DNA from: Gammaproteobacteria bacterium | GTDB lineage: Bacteria > Pseudomonadota > Gammaproteobacteria > Nevskiales > Nevskiaceae | Length of the DNA: 36,717 bases | Reading direction: 5' to 3' | Assembly: GCA_028871525.1 (NCBI GenBank) | Contig: JAGWMX010000018.1 | Span: 1 to 36,717, forward strand | In this document: piece after piece, positions 1 to 8,226 of the stretch | Numbering within the stretch: position 1 is the stretch's first letter | Layout of the letters: each line of letters opens with the position of its first letter | Position numbers and translations under genes: made by a program | Notes under the pieces: model-generated | What the model was told of the DNA's origin: nothing | Databases searched by the model: none | What the model saw: only the letters and a program-made list of their open reading frames with translations

Positions 1-1
1 G

Positions 2-145
2 TGGCGAAGGCAACTGCCGCCGCTGGGCGTCCGCGGGCGCCAGGTGGCGCCGGAGCATCTGTTGACCGAAGGCGACCGGCTGGAAATCTATCGGCCATTG
101 ATGGTGGATGCAAAAACCGCACGCCGGCGCCGCGCCGTGGGTTAG
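2..145 (+). CDS. rnfH: RnfH/RatB family protein (UPF0125), C-terminal part
   Basis: The last 47 codons of a gene that enters from the left edge, read in frame 2 and ending in TAG at 143-145. The visible residues include VAPEHLLTEGDRLEIYRPL and a basic tail KTARRRRAVG, the typical end of the small ubiquitin-like RnfH family (Pfam RnfH). The family has a beta-grasp fold and its role is poorly defined. In gammaproteobacteria it usually sits in smpB-ratA-rnfH-bamE, and here bamE follows on the opposite strand with a 38-bp gap between the two stop codons. The N-terminal half lies outside the window. The assignment rests on the motif plus this context. Confidence 0.8.
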   Translation, partial: WRRQLPPLGVRGRQVAPEHLLTEGDRLEIYRPLMVDAKTARRRRAVG

Positions 146-183
146 TCCGCCCGACGCCGTGGCGGCTCGGCCCCGGACGCTGG

Positions 184-618
184 CTACGGCGGGTTGGAGT
201 CGCCGTTGTCGCCCGCCGCGCCGGCGGCGCCGGAATCCTGCGCCTTGTTCTGCTTTGCTTCCTCGGACAGGGTCTTCGTGTCCGGCGGCGACAGCTCCAG
301 CACTTTATCGTCGGCGTTGAGTTGCGAGTGTTCGATGCGTATTAGCTTGTCGCCGTCGAAATAGAGCCGAACCTGACGTTCGGAGACCTGCCCGCGCGGA
401 CTGCGGTAGTAGCCCACATAGTCCCAGCGATGGGTGTCGAACGGGCTGGCCGCCAACGGCGTGCCGAGCAGGTATTGAACCTGTTCGTGGGTCATGCCGA
501 GCTTGAGTTGATCGAGCTTGCTTTGCTCGATGACGTTGCCCTGGCGGGTTGGCAGCCGGTAAACGACGACGCAGCCGCTGGCCGCAAAAGCGAGCAAGGC
601 GATGAGGATGAAACGCAT
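184..618 (-). CDS. bamE: Outer membrane protein assembly factor BamE (SmpA/OmlA)
   Basis: A 144-residue lipoprotein. The chosen ATG (618-616) gives a short signal peptide, MRFILIALLAFAASGC, with a lipobox ending at Cys16, so the mature protein should be an outer-membrane lipoprotein. The body carries the SmpA/OmlA signature: a KLGMTHEQVQYLLGTP segment, then a WDYVGYY strand and a RLYFDGDKLIRIE strand. BamE is an accessory lipoprotein of the BAM complex that inserts beta-barrels into the outer membrane. An upstream in-frame ATG would add 23 residues before the signal peptide and was rejected. The C-terminal ~35 residues are low-complexity and rich in Ala, Gly and Asp. The gene is divergent from fur with a 50-bp gap, a conserved pairing. 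Confidence 0.95.
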   Translation of the reverse strand: MRFILIALLAFAASGCVVVYRLPTRQGNVIEQSKLDQLKLGMTHEQVQYLLGTPLAASPFDTHRWDYVGYYRSPRGQVSERQVRLYFDGDKLIRIEHSQLNADDKVLELSPPDTKTLSEEAKQNKAQDSGAAGAAGDNGDSNPP

Positions 619-668
619 GGGTTTTCGATGGCGCCGGATGGGATGATAATAACGCGAATCGCGGGCAG

Positions 669-1118
669 GTGACGGACGTGGAATCACAGGATTTGCGCAA
701 CGTCGGGCTCAAGGTCACGCTGCCGCGGCTGAAGATCCTCGACATGCTGGAGAGCGACAACGCCCGGCACCTGTCGGCCGAGGAGATCTACCGGCGGCTG
801 CTGGATTCCGGCGAGGAGATCGGGCTGGCCACGGTCTATCGCGTGCTGACGCAGTTCGAGGCCGCGGGGTTGGTGATCCGGCATCATTTCGAAGACGGGC
901 ACGCCGTGTTCGAGCTCGATCGTGGCCACCATCACGATCACATCGTCTGCGTGCGCTGCGGCAAGGTCGACGAGTTCGAAGACGAGGTAATCGAACGCCG
1001 GCAGCGGGACAAGGCCAAGGAGCTCGGCTACCGTTTGATCGAACACCGGTTGATCATGTACGGCGATTGCCAGCGTCGCGACTGCCCCCATCTGCACCGC
1101 CGCGACGCCGGCGGCTGA
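669..1118 (+). CDS. fur: Ferric uptake regulator Fur
   Basis: A 149-residue metal-responsive repressor with a GTG start. The winged helix includes ATVYRVLTQFEAAGLV (residues 54-69), which carries the recognition helix. The metal-binding region is a His cluster at 87-91 (HHHDH) followed by Cys94-x-x-Cys97, with a further Cys pair at 134 and 139, as in Zn-structured Fur proteins. With Fe(II) bound, Fur represses iron-uptake genes. The gene is divergent from bamE. The 50-bp gap contains an AT-rich GATAAT-type stretch (about 645-652), but I could not fit a convincing 19-bp Fur box, so autoregulation is not shown. Its stop codon lies in a hairpin shared with recN. Confidence 0.96.
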   Translation: MTDVESQDLRNVGLKVTLPRLKILDMLESDNARHLSAEEIYRRLLDSGEEIGLATVYRVLTQFEAAGLVIRHHFEDGHAVFELDRGHHHDHIVCVRCGKVDEFEDEVIERRQRDKAKELGYRLIEHRLIMYGDCQRRDCPHLHRRDAGG

Positions 1119-1137
1119 ACGGCGGTCAGCCGCCGGC
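1107..1137. terminator. Shared hairpin between the convergent fur and recN genes
   Basis: A perfect 12-bp inverted repeat (1107-1118 and 1126-1137) with a 7-nt loop. The left arm contains the fur TGA and the right arm contains the recN stop read from the other strand, so the two genes end symmetrically inside one stem. No U-tract follows on either side, so intrinsic termination is uncertain. It may protect 3' ends or act as a bidirectional terminator. Confidence 0.5.
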
Positions 1138-2805
1138 CTTGTCCAGCATTTCGCGTGCGTGCGCGGTGGCGGTGTCGGTGATTTCGCGGCCGCCGGCCAT
1201 CCGCGCCAGCTCGTCGATCCGCGCGGTTCGATCCAGCGCCTCCACGCGGATGAAGGTCTGCCCGCCGCGGATCTGTTTGCGAATGCCGAAATGCTGTACG
1301 CCGTGCGCGGCAACCTGCGGCAGATGCGTCACGCACAGCACCTGGCGGTGCGCGGACAGCGCGCGCAATTCCGCGCCGACCACTTCGGCGACGCCGCCGC
1401 CGATGCCGGCGTCGATCTCGTCAAAGACCATCGTCGGAATGCCGGTGTCACCGCCGGCGCAGACCTGGATCGCCAGTCCCAGCCGCGACAGCTCGCCGCC
1501 CGAGGCGACTTTCGCCAGCGGGCGCAGCGGCTGGCCGGGGTTGGCGGAGAAATCGAAACGCACCTGGTCGACGCCATGCGCGCTGACCGGCGCCGGCTGC
1601 GTCTGTTCCAGGGTCACGGCAACGCGTGCATGCGGCAACCCCAGACGGCGCAACCGCGCCACCACCGCCTGCGCCAGCTTCGGCCCGGCGGCGCGACGGG
1701 CAGCGCTCAGCCGCGCGCAGATCTCGCGATAGCGGGTTTCCGCCGTCGCGTGCGTGGCCATCAGCTGTTGCAGTGCCTGTTCCGCACCGGCCAGCTCCCG
1801 TAGCTCTTCTCCGAGGCGCCGCTGCAGGGCGGGCAGCTCGCTGGCGCGCAGTCGGTGCTTGCGCGCCAGATCGTGGATCGCCGCCAGGCGGCGCTCGACC
1901 TCGACCAGCCGCGCCGGATCGAGGTCGAAGCGATCCATCAGCCGGCGCAGCGAACTCGCCGCGTCGTCGATTTGCAGTTGTGCGCCGGACACCGTCTCGG
2001 CCACCGCGGAAAACGTCGGCTCGAATTCGCACAGCCCGCGCAACAGGTTCAACGCCACGGAAAGCTGGTCGTAAGCGCAGGTTTCACCGCCGTACAGCAG
2101 TTGCCGGGCGTGATCGCCTTCTTCGAGCAGCCGGCCGGCGTTGGCCAGGCGTTTGTGCTCGCTTTCCAGTACCGCGAGCTCGCCGTCACCGAGCCCCAGA
2201 GATTCCAGTTCCTGCAACTGAAAACGCAGGAATTCGCCGTGTGTCGGATCGTGCGCCGTGGATTGCTGTAGACGCTTGATCTCGCGTTCGACGCGCGCCA
2301 GCTCGGCGGCGGCCTGTGCGGTCGCGGCCAGCGCCTGGTCATGCGCGCCGTAGCGATCGAGCAGGTCACGCTGCACCTCGACGCGCATCAGCGTGCGGCT
2401 TTCGCCCTGACCGAAGATCTCCACCAGATGCTCGCCGAGTTCGCGCAGTGCTCCCAGCGCCGCAGGCCGGTCGTTGACAAAGGCGCGGCTGCGGCCGTCG
2501 GCCGGCAGCAGCCGACGCAGGACGCAGCGGTCCGGATCGTCGGGGTCGATGAGGTCCTGCGCGATCAGCCAGCCGCGCGCGGTATCGGCGTCGTGCAATT
2601 CGAATTCTGCCACCACCTCGGCCTGCGGCCGGCCGGCGCGCACCGTTGCGGCGTCGCCGCGCGTGCCCAGGGCCAGACCCAGGGCGTCGATCAGGATCGA
2701 TTTTCCGGCGCCGGTTTCGCCGGTGAGTACCGCAAAACCCGGAGCGAAGCACAGTTCCAGGCGGTCGATCACCGCCAGGTCGCGGATCGTCAGCTGCCGT
2801 AGCAT
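1126..2805 (-). CDS. recN: DNA repair protein RecN
   Basis: A 559-residue SMC-like ATPase of double-strand break repair. The N-terminal Walker A GETGAGKS is at residues 29-36. The middle is Arg/Glu/Ala-rich and predicted coiled coil. The C-terminal half carries the ABC-type signature SGGELSRLGLA and the Walker B block TMVFDEIDAGIGG, then CVTHLPQVAA. All key ATPase motifs are present and the length is normal. It is downstream of nadK on the same strand with a 3-bp gap, so the two are probably one transcript. It converges on fur. Confidence 0.97.
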   Translation of the reverse strand: MLRQLTIRDLAVIDRLELCFAPGFAVLTGETGAGKSILIDALGLALGTRGDAATVRAGRPQAEVVAEFELHDADTARGWLIAQDLIDPDDPDRCVLRRLLPADGRSRAFVNDRPAALGALRELGEHLVEIFGQGESRTLMRVEVQRDLLDRYGAHDQALAATAQAAAELARVEREIKRLQQSTAHDPTHGEFLRFQLQELESLGLGDGELAVLESEHKRLANAGRLLEEGDHARQLLYGGETCAYDQLSVALNLLRGLCEFEPTFSAVAETVSGAQLQIDDAASSLRRLMDRFDLDPARLVEVERRLAAIHDLARKHRLRASELPALQRRLGEELRELAGAEQALQQLMATHATAETRYREICARLSAARRAAGPKLAQAVVARLRRLGLPHARVAVTLEQTQPAPVSAHGVDQVRFDFSANPGQPLRPLAKVASGGELSRLGLAIQVCAGGDTGIPTMVFDEIDAGIGGGVAEVVGAELRALSAHRQVLCVTHLPQVAAHGVQHFGIRKQIRGGQTFIRVEALDRTARIDELARMAGGREITDTATAHAREMLDKAGG

Positions 2806-2808
2806 CGC

Positions 2809-3720
2809 CTACAGCCTCTCCGACGGAACCTGTTCCGGCCCATGTCCCCAGCGCAGTTTGTCGCGCAGGAGATCGAAATAATCGTAGCCGCGCGGGTGGA
2901 TCAGCCGCAGCGGGTGCTCGCAGCGCTCGATTTCGATGCAATCGCCGCCGGCCAGCGGCAGCGTCACCTGGCCGTCGCAGGTCAGCGCCGCGCCGTCAGT
3001 GTCAGCCCGCAACACGATGCGGATGCGGCGATCGGCCGGCACCACCACCGGCCGATCGGACAGCGTGTGCGGGCAGATCGGCACCAGCGCCAGCGCATGC
3101 AGGTCCGGATGGAGCACCGGCCCGCCGCCGGACAGCGCATAGGCGGTCGAGCCGGTCGGGGTGGAGACGATCAGCCCGTCGGCGCGGTGACGGCTGATGA
3201 ATTCCCAGTCGCCGCCGGCGGTGCGCAGCCAGGTCTGGAAGTCCAGCATGCGGATGCTGGCCAGGGTGCGCAGAACCGCGTCGTTGACCGCCAGCAGCCG
3301 CGGCAAGTCACCGCCGTTGCTCGTCGGGTAGACCGCCAGCATCAGCCGTGACTCCTGGCTGACTTCGCCGCGCTCGATTTCGTCCAGCACCGCGTCGATG
3401 TCGTCCGGGCGGACGTCGGTCAGAAAGCCGAGTCGGCCCTGGTTGATGCCGAGCAGCGGCACGTCGTGAGGCGCCAGGCTGCGGCCGGCGTCGAGCAGCG
3501 TGCCGTCGCCGCCGATCACCAGCGCCAGCTCGCAGGACCGCGCCAGCTGGTCGCGGCTGACGGCACGCATGCCGGGCGGCAGCGTGCGCGGCGGCGGGTC
3601 GGCGTCGATCAGCACGTCGGCGCCGCGGCCGACCAGCGCCCGGCAGATTCGCAGCAGCGTCGGCATGACGCGCGGATCGCGTCGCTTGGCGATGATTCCG
3701 ATGGTCTTCAGGGCTGGCAT
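2809..3720 (-). CDS. nadK: NAD kinase
   Basis: A 303-residue ATP-NAD kinase (PpnK) that phosphorylates NAD to NADP in the cytoplasm. It shows the diagnostic GGDGTLL motif in the N-terminal domain, a GINQGRLGFLTD segment, and the C-terminal SRHRADGLIVSTPTGSTAY block with SGGGP, all typical of the family. The start, MPALKTIGIIAKR, matches the usual NadK N-terminus. It is the first gene of a nadK-recN pair on the minus strand and is divergent from hrcA. No strong Shine-Dalgarno sequence is visible before the ATG. Confidence 0.96.
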   Translation of the reverse strand: MPALKTIGIIAKRRDPRVMPTLLRICRALVGRGADVLIDADPPPRTLPPGMRAVSRDQLARSCELALVIGGDGTLLDAGRSLAPHDVPLLGINQGRLGFLTDVRPDDIDAVLDEIERGEVSQESRLMLAVYPTSNGGDLPRLLAVNDAVLRTLASIRMLDFQTWLRTAGGDWEFISRHRADGLIVSTPTGSTAYALSGGGPVLHPDLHALALVPICPHTLSDRPVVVPADRRIRIVLRADTDGAALTCDGQVTLPLAGGDCIEIERCEHPLRLIHPRGYDYFDLLRDKLRWGHGPEQVPSERL

Positions 3721-3795
3721 TCGAGCATCCGCTGGCGGTCCGGCGGTAACCGGAAATTAGCATGAAACCCGGCATGCACTCGCCGCCGCCGCGCG

Positions 3796-3825
3796 CTTGA
3801 CACTTTTTTCGCCGAGGCGCTATGT
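3796..3825 (+). promoter_or_regulatory. Possible sigma-32-type promoter of hrcA
   Basis: CTTGACA (3796-3802) followed after 15 nt by CGCTATGT (3818-3825) resembles the heat-shock consensus CTTGAAA-N13-15-CCCCATNT. The CTTGACA hexamer could also serve a sigma-70 promoter with a weak -10 nearby. It lies 33 bp before the hrcA start in the nadK/hrcA divergent gap. No CIRCE inverted repeat is visible. Judged by eye only. Confidence 0.4.
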
Positions 3826-3858
3826 AGCGTCTTGAGTGTTGTGCGTAGAGGTGTGGCG

Positions 3859-4896
3859 ATGGCCGAACGGCTGGACTCCCGTGCCGCGGATTTGCTCAAG
3901 CTGCTGGTGGAGCGCTATGTGCAGGACGGCCAGCCGGTGGGCTCGCGCACGCTGGCGCGCGCCGGGCACATGAATCTGTCGCCGGCGACGATCCGCAATG
4001 TCATGGCGGATCTTGACGAGGCTGGCTTCGTCCGCAGCCCGCACACTTCGGCAGGACGCGTGCCGACCCAGCTCGGCTATCGCTACTTCATTGATTCGCT
4101 GTTGACGCCCGAGCCGCTGTCCGAGCGCGATGTGCAGCGTATTGCGCGCGAACTGTTGCGACACGGGGGGCCGACGTGCGATCTGGCGGAGATAACCAGC
4201 GCTCTGCTGTCGCAGCTTTCCGGTATGGCCGCAGTGGTTACGGTGCCCAAGCGCAACCGCGCGACGCTGCGCCGCATCGAATTCCTGCCGCTGTCGGAAC
4301 GGCGGGTGCTGGCGATCCTGGTGGTCAATCACGCCGAAGTGCAGAATCGCGTGATCTCCACCGCGCGCGAATACTCGGCTGCGGAGCTGGAACGCTACGC
4401 CAACGCCATCAACGAGCACTTCGCCGGGCTGGATCTGCCGACGCTGCGCAATCGGCTGCGCGCCGACGCGCTGGCGGCCCAAAGCCATGTGCATCAGCAC
4501 CTGCGGGAAGCGGCGAAAGTCGCCGCCTGGGCGTTGGGCGATGACAGCGAGGAGGATTACGTGCTGGCCGGCGGCTCTAACCTGCTGGCCTACCAGGAAC
4601 TGACCGACGTCAAACGTCTGCGCGAATTGTTCGAGGCGCTGGACCGCAAGCGCGAAATGCTGGCGCTGTTCGAACAATGCCTGCAAGCCTCTGGGGTGCA
4701 GATTTTCATCGGCGAGGAGTCGGGTTACCAGGTGCTCGACGAGTGCAGCGTGGTGACCGCGCCTTATTTCATCGACGGCCAGGTCGCCGGCGTCCTCGGC
4801 GTGATCGGTCCGACACGGATGGCTTACCATCGTATCATTCCGTTGGTGGCCGAAACCGCGCTGGCGCTGGCCACGGGCTTGAAAGCCGGAAGCTGA
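3859..4896 (+). CDS. hrcA: Heat-inducible transcription repressor HrcA
   Basis: A 345-residue repressor of chaperone genes that normally binds CIRCE operators. The N-terminal winged helix is clear: DGQPVGSRTLAR, then SPATIRNVMADLDEAGF (from residue 41) and SPHTSAGRVPT. The GAF-like C-terminal part includes IFIGEESG and GVLGVIGPTRMAY. I chose ATG 3859 because AGAGGT lies 6 nt upstream. A TTG at 3832 and a GTG at 3841 are in frame but lack a ribosome binding site. It heads the hrcA-grpE-dnaK-dnaJ set, but a terminator-like hairpin separates it from grpE. Confidence 0.95.
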   Translation: MAERLDSRAADLLKLLVERYVQDGQPVGSRTLARAGHMNLSPATIRNVMADLDEAGFVRSPHTSAGRVPTQLGYRYFIDSLLTPEPLSERDVQRIARELLRHGGPTCDLAEITSALLSQLSGMAAVVTVPKRNRATLRRIEFLPLSERRVLAILVVNHAEVQNRVISTAREYSAAELERYANAINEHFAGLDLPTLRNRLRADALAAQSHVHQHLREAAKVAAWALGDDSEEDYVLAGGSNLLAYQELTDVKRLRELFEALDRKREMLALFEQCLQASGVQIFIGEESGYQVLDECSVVTAPYFIDGQVAGVLGVIGPTRMAYHRIIPLVAETALALATGLKAGS

Positions 4897-4943
4897 CACC
4901 CATCATCCGTTTGGGAAAGTAGGGTATGGCGGCGAAGTCGTGC

Positions 4944-4966
4944 GCCTGTCGCCGGCGGGCTTTTTT
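4944..4966 (+). terminator. Intrinsic terminator between hrcA and grpE
   Basis: A 7-bp stem (4944-4950 with 4954-4960, two G-U pairs) and a 3-nt loop, immediately followed by six T residues (4961-4966). This is a textbook rho-independent form. It lies 47 bp after hrcA and about 53 bp before grpE, so hrcA transcripts may end or be attenuated here. Confidence 0.65.
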
Positions 4967-5019
4967 GTGGCTTTTGCGCAGTGATCTGCAACCGTAACGA
5001 GAGAAGAGAGCATCGACCG

Positions 5020-5580
5020 ATGGCTGAACCTGACCCGACCCCGGTATCCACCGATCCGGAGCAGCTCGCCGAGCCGGATTCGGCGGCCCAGGCGCTGGCT
5101 GCGGCCCAGGTCGAGATCGAGCAGCTCAAAAGCCGGCTCGACGGGCAGTTGCGCACGCTGGCCGAGCTCGAGAATCAGCGCAAGCGCGCCGAGCGCGACG
5201 CCGCAGCCACCGCCCGCTTCGGCGCCGAACGTCTGGCCATGGATCTGCTGGGCGTCTGCGACAGCCTGCTGCTGGGGCTGGAAGCCGCGCGGGCGCCGCA
5301 GGCCAGCGCACACAGCCTGGCCGAGGGAATGGAACTGACCCAGCGCCAGCTGCTGACGGTGCTGGAGCGTCACGGTGTGCGGCCGATCGATCCGCGCGGC
5401 GAGCCGTTCGACCCGCAGCAGCATGAAGCGGTGTCGACGGTCGAAACCGCGGCGGTGCCGGCCAACCATGTGGTCGAGGTGATGCAGAAAGGTTTTCGGT
5501 TGCACGAACGCCTGTTGCGCCCGGCGCGGGTCGTCGTCGCCAGGCCGCCCGCGGCGCGGAATCCGGCGCCGGCCGCTTGA
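5020..5580 (+). CDS. grpE: Nucleotide exchange factor GrpE
   Basis: A 186-residue DnaK cochaperone that releases ADP from DnaK. It has a long charged N-terminal helix region (EQLKSRLDGQLRTLAELENQRKRAERD) and the C-terminal beta-domain signature, FDPQQHEAVSTVET followed by VVEVMQKGFRLHERLLRPARVVVA. ATG 5020 was chosen because it follows a purine-rich GAGAAGAGAG and begins the usual acidic N-terminus. A GTG 39 bp upstream would add 13 atypical residues. dnaK starts 60 bp downstream, and the pair is probably co-transcribed. Confidence 0.95.
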   Translation: MAEPDPTPVSTDPEQLAEPDSAAQALAAAQVEIEQLKSRLDGQLRTLAELENQRKRAERDAAATARFGAERLAMDLLGVCDSLLLGLEAARAPQASAHSLAEGMELTQRQLLTVLERHGVRPIDPRGEPFDPQQHEAVSTVETAAVPANHVVEVMQKGFRLHERLLRPARVVVARPPAARNPAPAA

Positions 5581-5640
5581 AATCGGCCGCGTCGGCACAC
5601 AACTAGGGCACACGAATCAAAGTTATCTCGGAGACAGCAA

Positions 5641-7563
5641 ATGGCCAAGATCATCGGCATCGACCTGGGGACCACCAACTCCTGCGTCGCCATCATGGAG
5701 GGCGGCACCCCCAAGGTCATCGAGAACAGCGAGGGCGAGCGCACCACACCGTCCATCGTCGCCTACACCGATGATGGCCAGATCGTGGTCGGCCGGCCGG
5801 CCAAACGGCAGGCGGTGACCAACCCCCACAACACGCTGTATGCGGTCAAACGGCTGATCGGCCGGCGTTTCGACGAGCCGATCGTGCAGAAAGATATCCA
5901 CATGGTGCCGTACAAGATCGCCAAGGCGCCCAACGGCGATGCCTGGATCGACGTGCGCGGCAAGACGCTGGCGCCGCAGGAGGTCTCGGCCCAGGTGCTG
6001 ATGAAGATGAAAAAAACCGCCGAGGATTATCTCGGCGAGAAAGTCACCGAGGCGGTGATCACGGTGCCGGCTTACTTCAACGACAGCCAGCGCCAGGCCA
6101 CCAAGGATGCCGGCCGCATCGCCGGGCTGGAGGTCAAGCGCATTATCAACGAGCCGACCGCGGCGGCGCTGGCTTTCGGTCTGGACAAGGTCAAGGGCGA
6201 CCGCAAGATTGCCGTCTACGATCTCGGCGGCGGTACGTTCGATATCTCGATCATCGAGATCGCCGCGGTCGAGGGCGAGCACCAGTTCGAGGTGCTGTCG
6301 ACCAATGGCGATACCTTCCTCGGCGGCGAGGATTTCGACCTGCGCGTGATCGACTACATCGCCAGCGAGTTCCAGAAAGAGCAGGGCATCAACCTGAAAA
6401 AAGATCCGCTGGCGCTGCAGCGCCTCAAGGAAGCCGCCGAAAAGGCCAAGATCGAGCTGTCCTCGACCACCCAGACCGAGATCAACCTGCCGTATGTGAC
6501 CGCCGACGCCTCCGGCCCGAAGCATCTGAATCTGAAGCTGACGCGCGCCAAGCTGGAGTCGCTGGTCGAGGAACTGATCGCCAAGACCGTCGAGCCGTGC
6601 AAGATCGCGCTGAAGGACGCCGGCCTGACGGCCGCCGACATCCAAGAAGTGATCCTGGTGGGTGGCCAGACGCGGATGCCGAAAGTCCAGGAGGCGGTGA
6701 AGAGTTTCTTCGGCCGCGAGCCGCGCCGCGACGTCAATCCCGACGAGGCGGTGGCGGTGGGTGCCGCGATCCAGGGTTCGGTGCTGTCGGGCGAGCGCAA
6801 GGACGTGCTGCTGCTCGACGTCACCCCATTGAGCCTGGGCATCGAGACTCTCGGCGGCAAGATGACCAAGCTGATCGAGAAAAACACCACGATTCCGACC
6901 CGCAAGTCGGAGACCTTCACCACCGCCGACGACAATCAGCGCGCGGTCACCGTGCACGTGCTGCAGGGCGAACGCGAAATCGCCTCGGCCAACAAGAGCC
7001 TCGGCAGATTCGACCTGGCCGATATTCCGCCGGCGCCGCGGGGGATGCCGCAGATCGAGGTGACTTTCGACATCGACGCCAACGGCATTCTCAACGTCTC
7101 GGCCAAGGACAAGGCCACCGGCAAGTCCCAGTCGATCGTCATCAAAGCCAATTCCGGTCTCAATGAGGACGAGATCAAGCGGATGATCAAGGATGCCGAG
7201 GCCCACGCCGAGGAAGATCGCAAGTTCAACGAGCTGGTGACCGCGCGCAACCAGGGCGACCAGATGCTGCACGCCGTCGAGAAGTCGCTGAAGGATTTGG
7301 GCGAGCAGGTGCCGGCCGACGAGCGCAAGGCGGCCGAGGACGCGATGGCGGCGTTGCGCGAGGTGCTCAAGAGCGACGACAAGGGCGAGATCGAGGCCAA
7401 GACCCAGAAGCTGGCCGAGTCCTCCGCCAAGATCGCCGAACGCGCCTACGCCAAGTCCGGCGCCGAAGGCGGCGCCGCGGCCGGCGGCGAGGCGGCTGGC
7501 GAGAAGACCAAGGAAGGCGACGTCGTCGATGCCGAGTTTTCCGAGGTCAAGGACAACAAGTAA
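5641..7563 (+). CDS. dnaK: Molecular chaperone DnaK (Hsp70)
   Basis: A 640-residue Hsp70 with all family marks: [17 protein letters not shown] at the N-terminus, the [12 protein letters not shown]-type motif (here [14 protein letters not shown]), [11 protein letters not shown] in the ATPase domain, the [17 protein letters not shown] linker, a substrate-binding domain, and a lid ending in an Ala/Gly-rich tail with [13 protein letters not shown]. It folds client proteins in an ATP cycle driven by DnaJ and GrpE. GGAG lies a short distance before the ATG. A hairpin follows the stop. A long open frame on the opposite strand is only a composition shadow. Confidence 0.98.
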   Translation: MAKIIGIDLGTTNSCVAIMEGGTPKVIENSEGERTTPSIVAYTDDGQIVVGRPAKRQAVTNPHNTLYAVKRLIGRRFDEPIVQKDIHMVPYKIAKAPNGDAWIDVRGKTLAPQEVSAQVLMKMKKTAEDYLGEKVTEAVITVPAYFNDSQRQATKDAGRIAGLEVKRIINEPTAAALAFGLDKVKGDRKIAVYDLGGGTFDISIIEIAAVEGEHQFEVLSTNGDTFLGGEDFDLRVIDYIASEFQKEQGINLKKDPLALQRLKEAAEKAKIELSSTTQTEINLPYVTADASGPKHLNLKLTRAKLESLVEELIAKTVEPCKIALKDAGLTAADIQEVILVGGQTRMPKVQEAVKSFFGREPRRDVNPDEAVAVGAAIQGSVLSGERKDVLLLDVTPLSLGIETLGGKMTKLIEKNTTIPTRKSETFTTADDNQRAVTVHVLQGEREIASANKSLGRFDLADIPPAPRGMPQIEVTFDIDANGILNVSAKDKATGKSQSIVIKANSGLNEDEIKRMIKDAEAHAEEDRKFNELVTARNQGDQMLHAVEKSLKDLGEQVPADERKAAEDAMAALREVLKSDDKGEIEAKTQKLAESSAKIAERAYAKSGAEGGAAAGGEAAGEKTKEGDVVDAEFSEVKDNK

Positions 7564-7580
7564 ACGGCTGGATCCCGATC

Positions 7581-7604
7581 GACGCCCCTGGTTGCGGGGG
7601 CGTC
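7581..7604 (+). terminator. Hairpin after dnaK
   Basis: An 8-bp GC-rich stem, GACGCCCC (7581-7588) with GGGGCGTC (7597-7604), and an 8-nt loop, 17 bp after the dnaK stop. There is no T-run, so it may be a partial terminator or a 3'-end stabiliser that raises dnaK over the downstream genes. Confidence 0.4.
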
Positions 7605-7629
7605 GTGTTGCGCAAGGGGGGCGCGGCCA

Positions 7630-8202
7630 ATGACCAAGACGCGGCTGGAGGCGTTCTCCGACGGGGTCATCGCCATCGTCATCACGGTCACGGTGCTGGA
7701 GATGAAGGTCCCCCACCGTACCGACCCGGCCGCGCTGGCGGGCGTGTTGCCGGTATTTCTGAGCTACGTGTTGAGTTTCGTCTACGTCGGCATTTACTGG
7801 AACAACCACCACCACATGCTGCACGCCGTCGGCCGCATCAATGGCTGGGTGATGTGGGCCAATCTTCACCTGCTGTTCTGGTTGTCGCTGTTGCCCTTCG
7901 TCACCGGCTGGATGGGCGAAAATCATTTCGCGGCGCTGCCGACCGCGACCTACGGGGCGGTGCTGCTGGCGGCGGCGCTGGCCTGGCTCCTGTTGCAGCG
8001 CAGCTGTGTCGCCGCCGATGGCAGGAACTCCGCACTGGCCGGGGCGCTCGACCGGGACCTGAAGGGGAAGATTTCCCCGCTGCTCTACCTCGCCGGTGTC
8101 GTCTGCGCGTTCTGGCGGACCTGGATTTCGGATCTGCTGTACGTGCTGGTGGCGGCGCTGCGGTTTGTCCCGGATCGCCGTTTCGAAAAAGTGCTGCCCT
8201 GA
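7630..8202 (+). CDS. TMEM175 family (DUF1211) integral membrane protein
   Basis: A 190-residue membrane protein. Residues 5-12 contain the family signature R-x3-FSDGV, and four or more hydrophobic segments follow (about 10-30, 45-65, 78-100, 110-130, 152-178). The YWNNHHHMLHAVGRINGWVMWANL stretch is typical of bacterial TMEM175/DUF1211 proteins. Characterised members form potassium-selective channels, so ion conduction is inferred rather than seen. A strong AGGGGGG precedes the ATG by about 9 nt. Its position between dnaK and dnaJ is unusual, and its stop codon falls in a 15-bp tandem repeat that also forms the dnaJ start. Confidence 0.8.
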   Translation: MTKTRLEAFSDGVIAIVITVTVLEMKVPHRTDPAALAGVLPVFLSYVLSFVYVGIYWNNHHHMLHAVGRINGWVMWANLHLLFWLSLLPFVTGWMGENHFAALPTATYGAVLLAAALAWLLLQRSCVAADGRNSALAGALDRDLKGKISPLLYLAGVVCAFWRTWISDLLYVLVAALRFVPDRRFEKVLP

Positions 8203-8226
8203 ATAACGATGCCTTGAATAACCATG
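8195..8226 (+). repeat. Imperfect 15-bp tandem repeat at the TMEM175/dnaJ junction
   Basis: TGCCCTGAATAACGATG (8195-8211) and TGCCTTGAATAACCATG (8210-8226) match at 15 of 17 positions with a 15-bp period. The first copy holds the TMEM175-like stop codon and the second ends with the dnaJ ATG. It looks like a local duplication left when the upstream gene was inserted. Confidence 0.7.

Noticed and set aside
619-668. A Fur box in the bamE/fur gap
   Set aside because: The AT-rich GATAAT stretch matches only about 9 of 19 consensus positions.
3721-3858. A CIRCE operator (TTAGCACTC-N9-GAGTGCTAA) upstream of hrcA
   Set aside because: TTAGCA and GAGTGTT fragments occur but not with the correct spacing or pairing.
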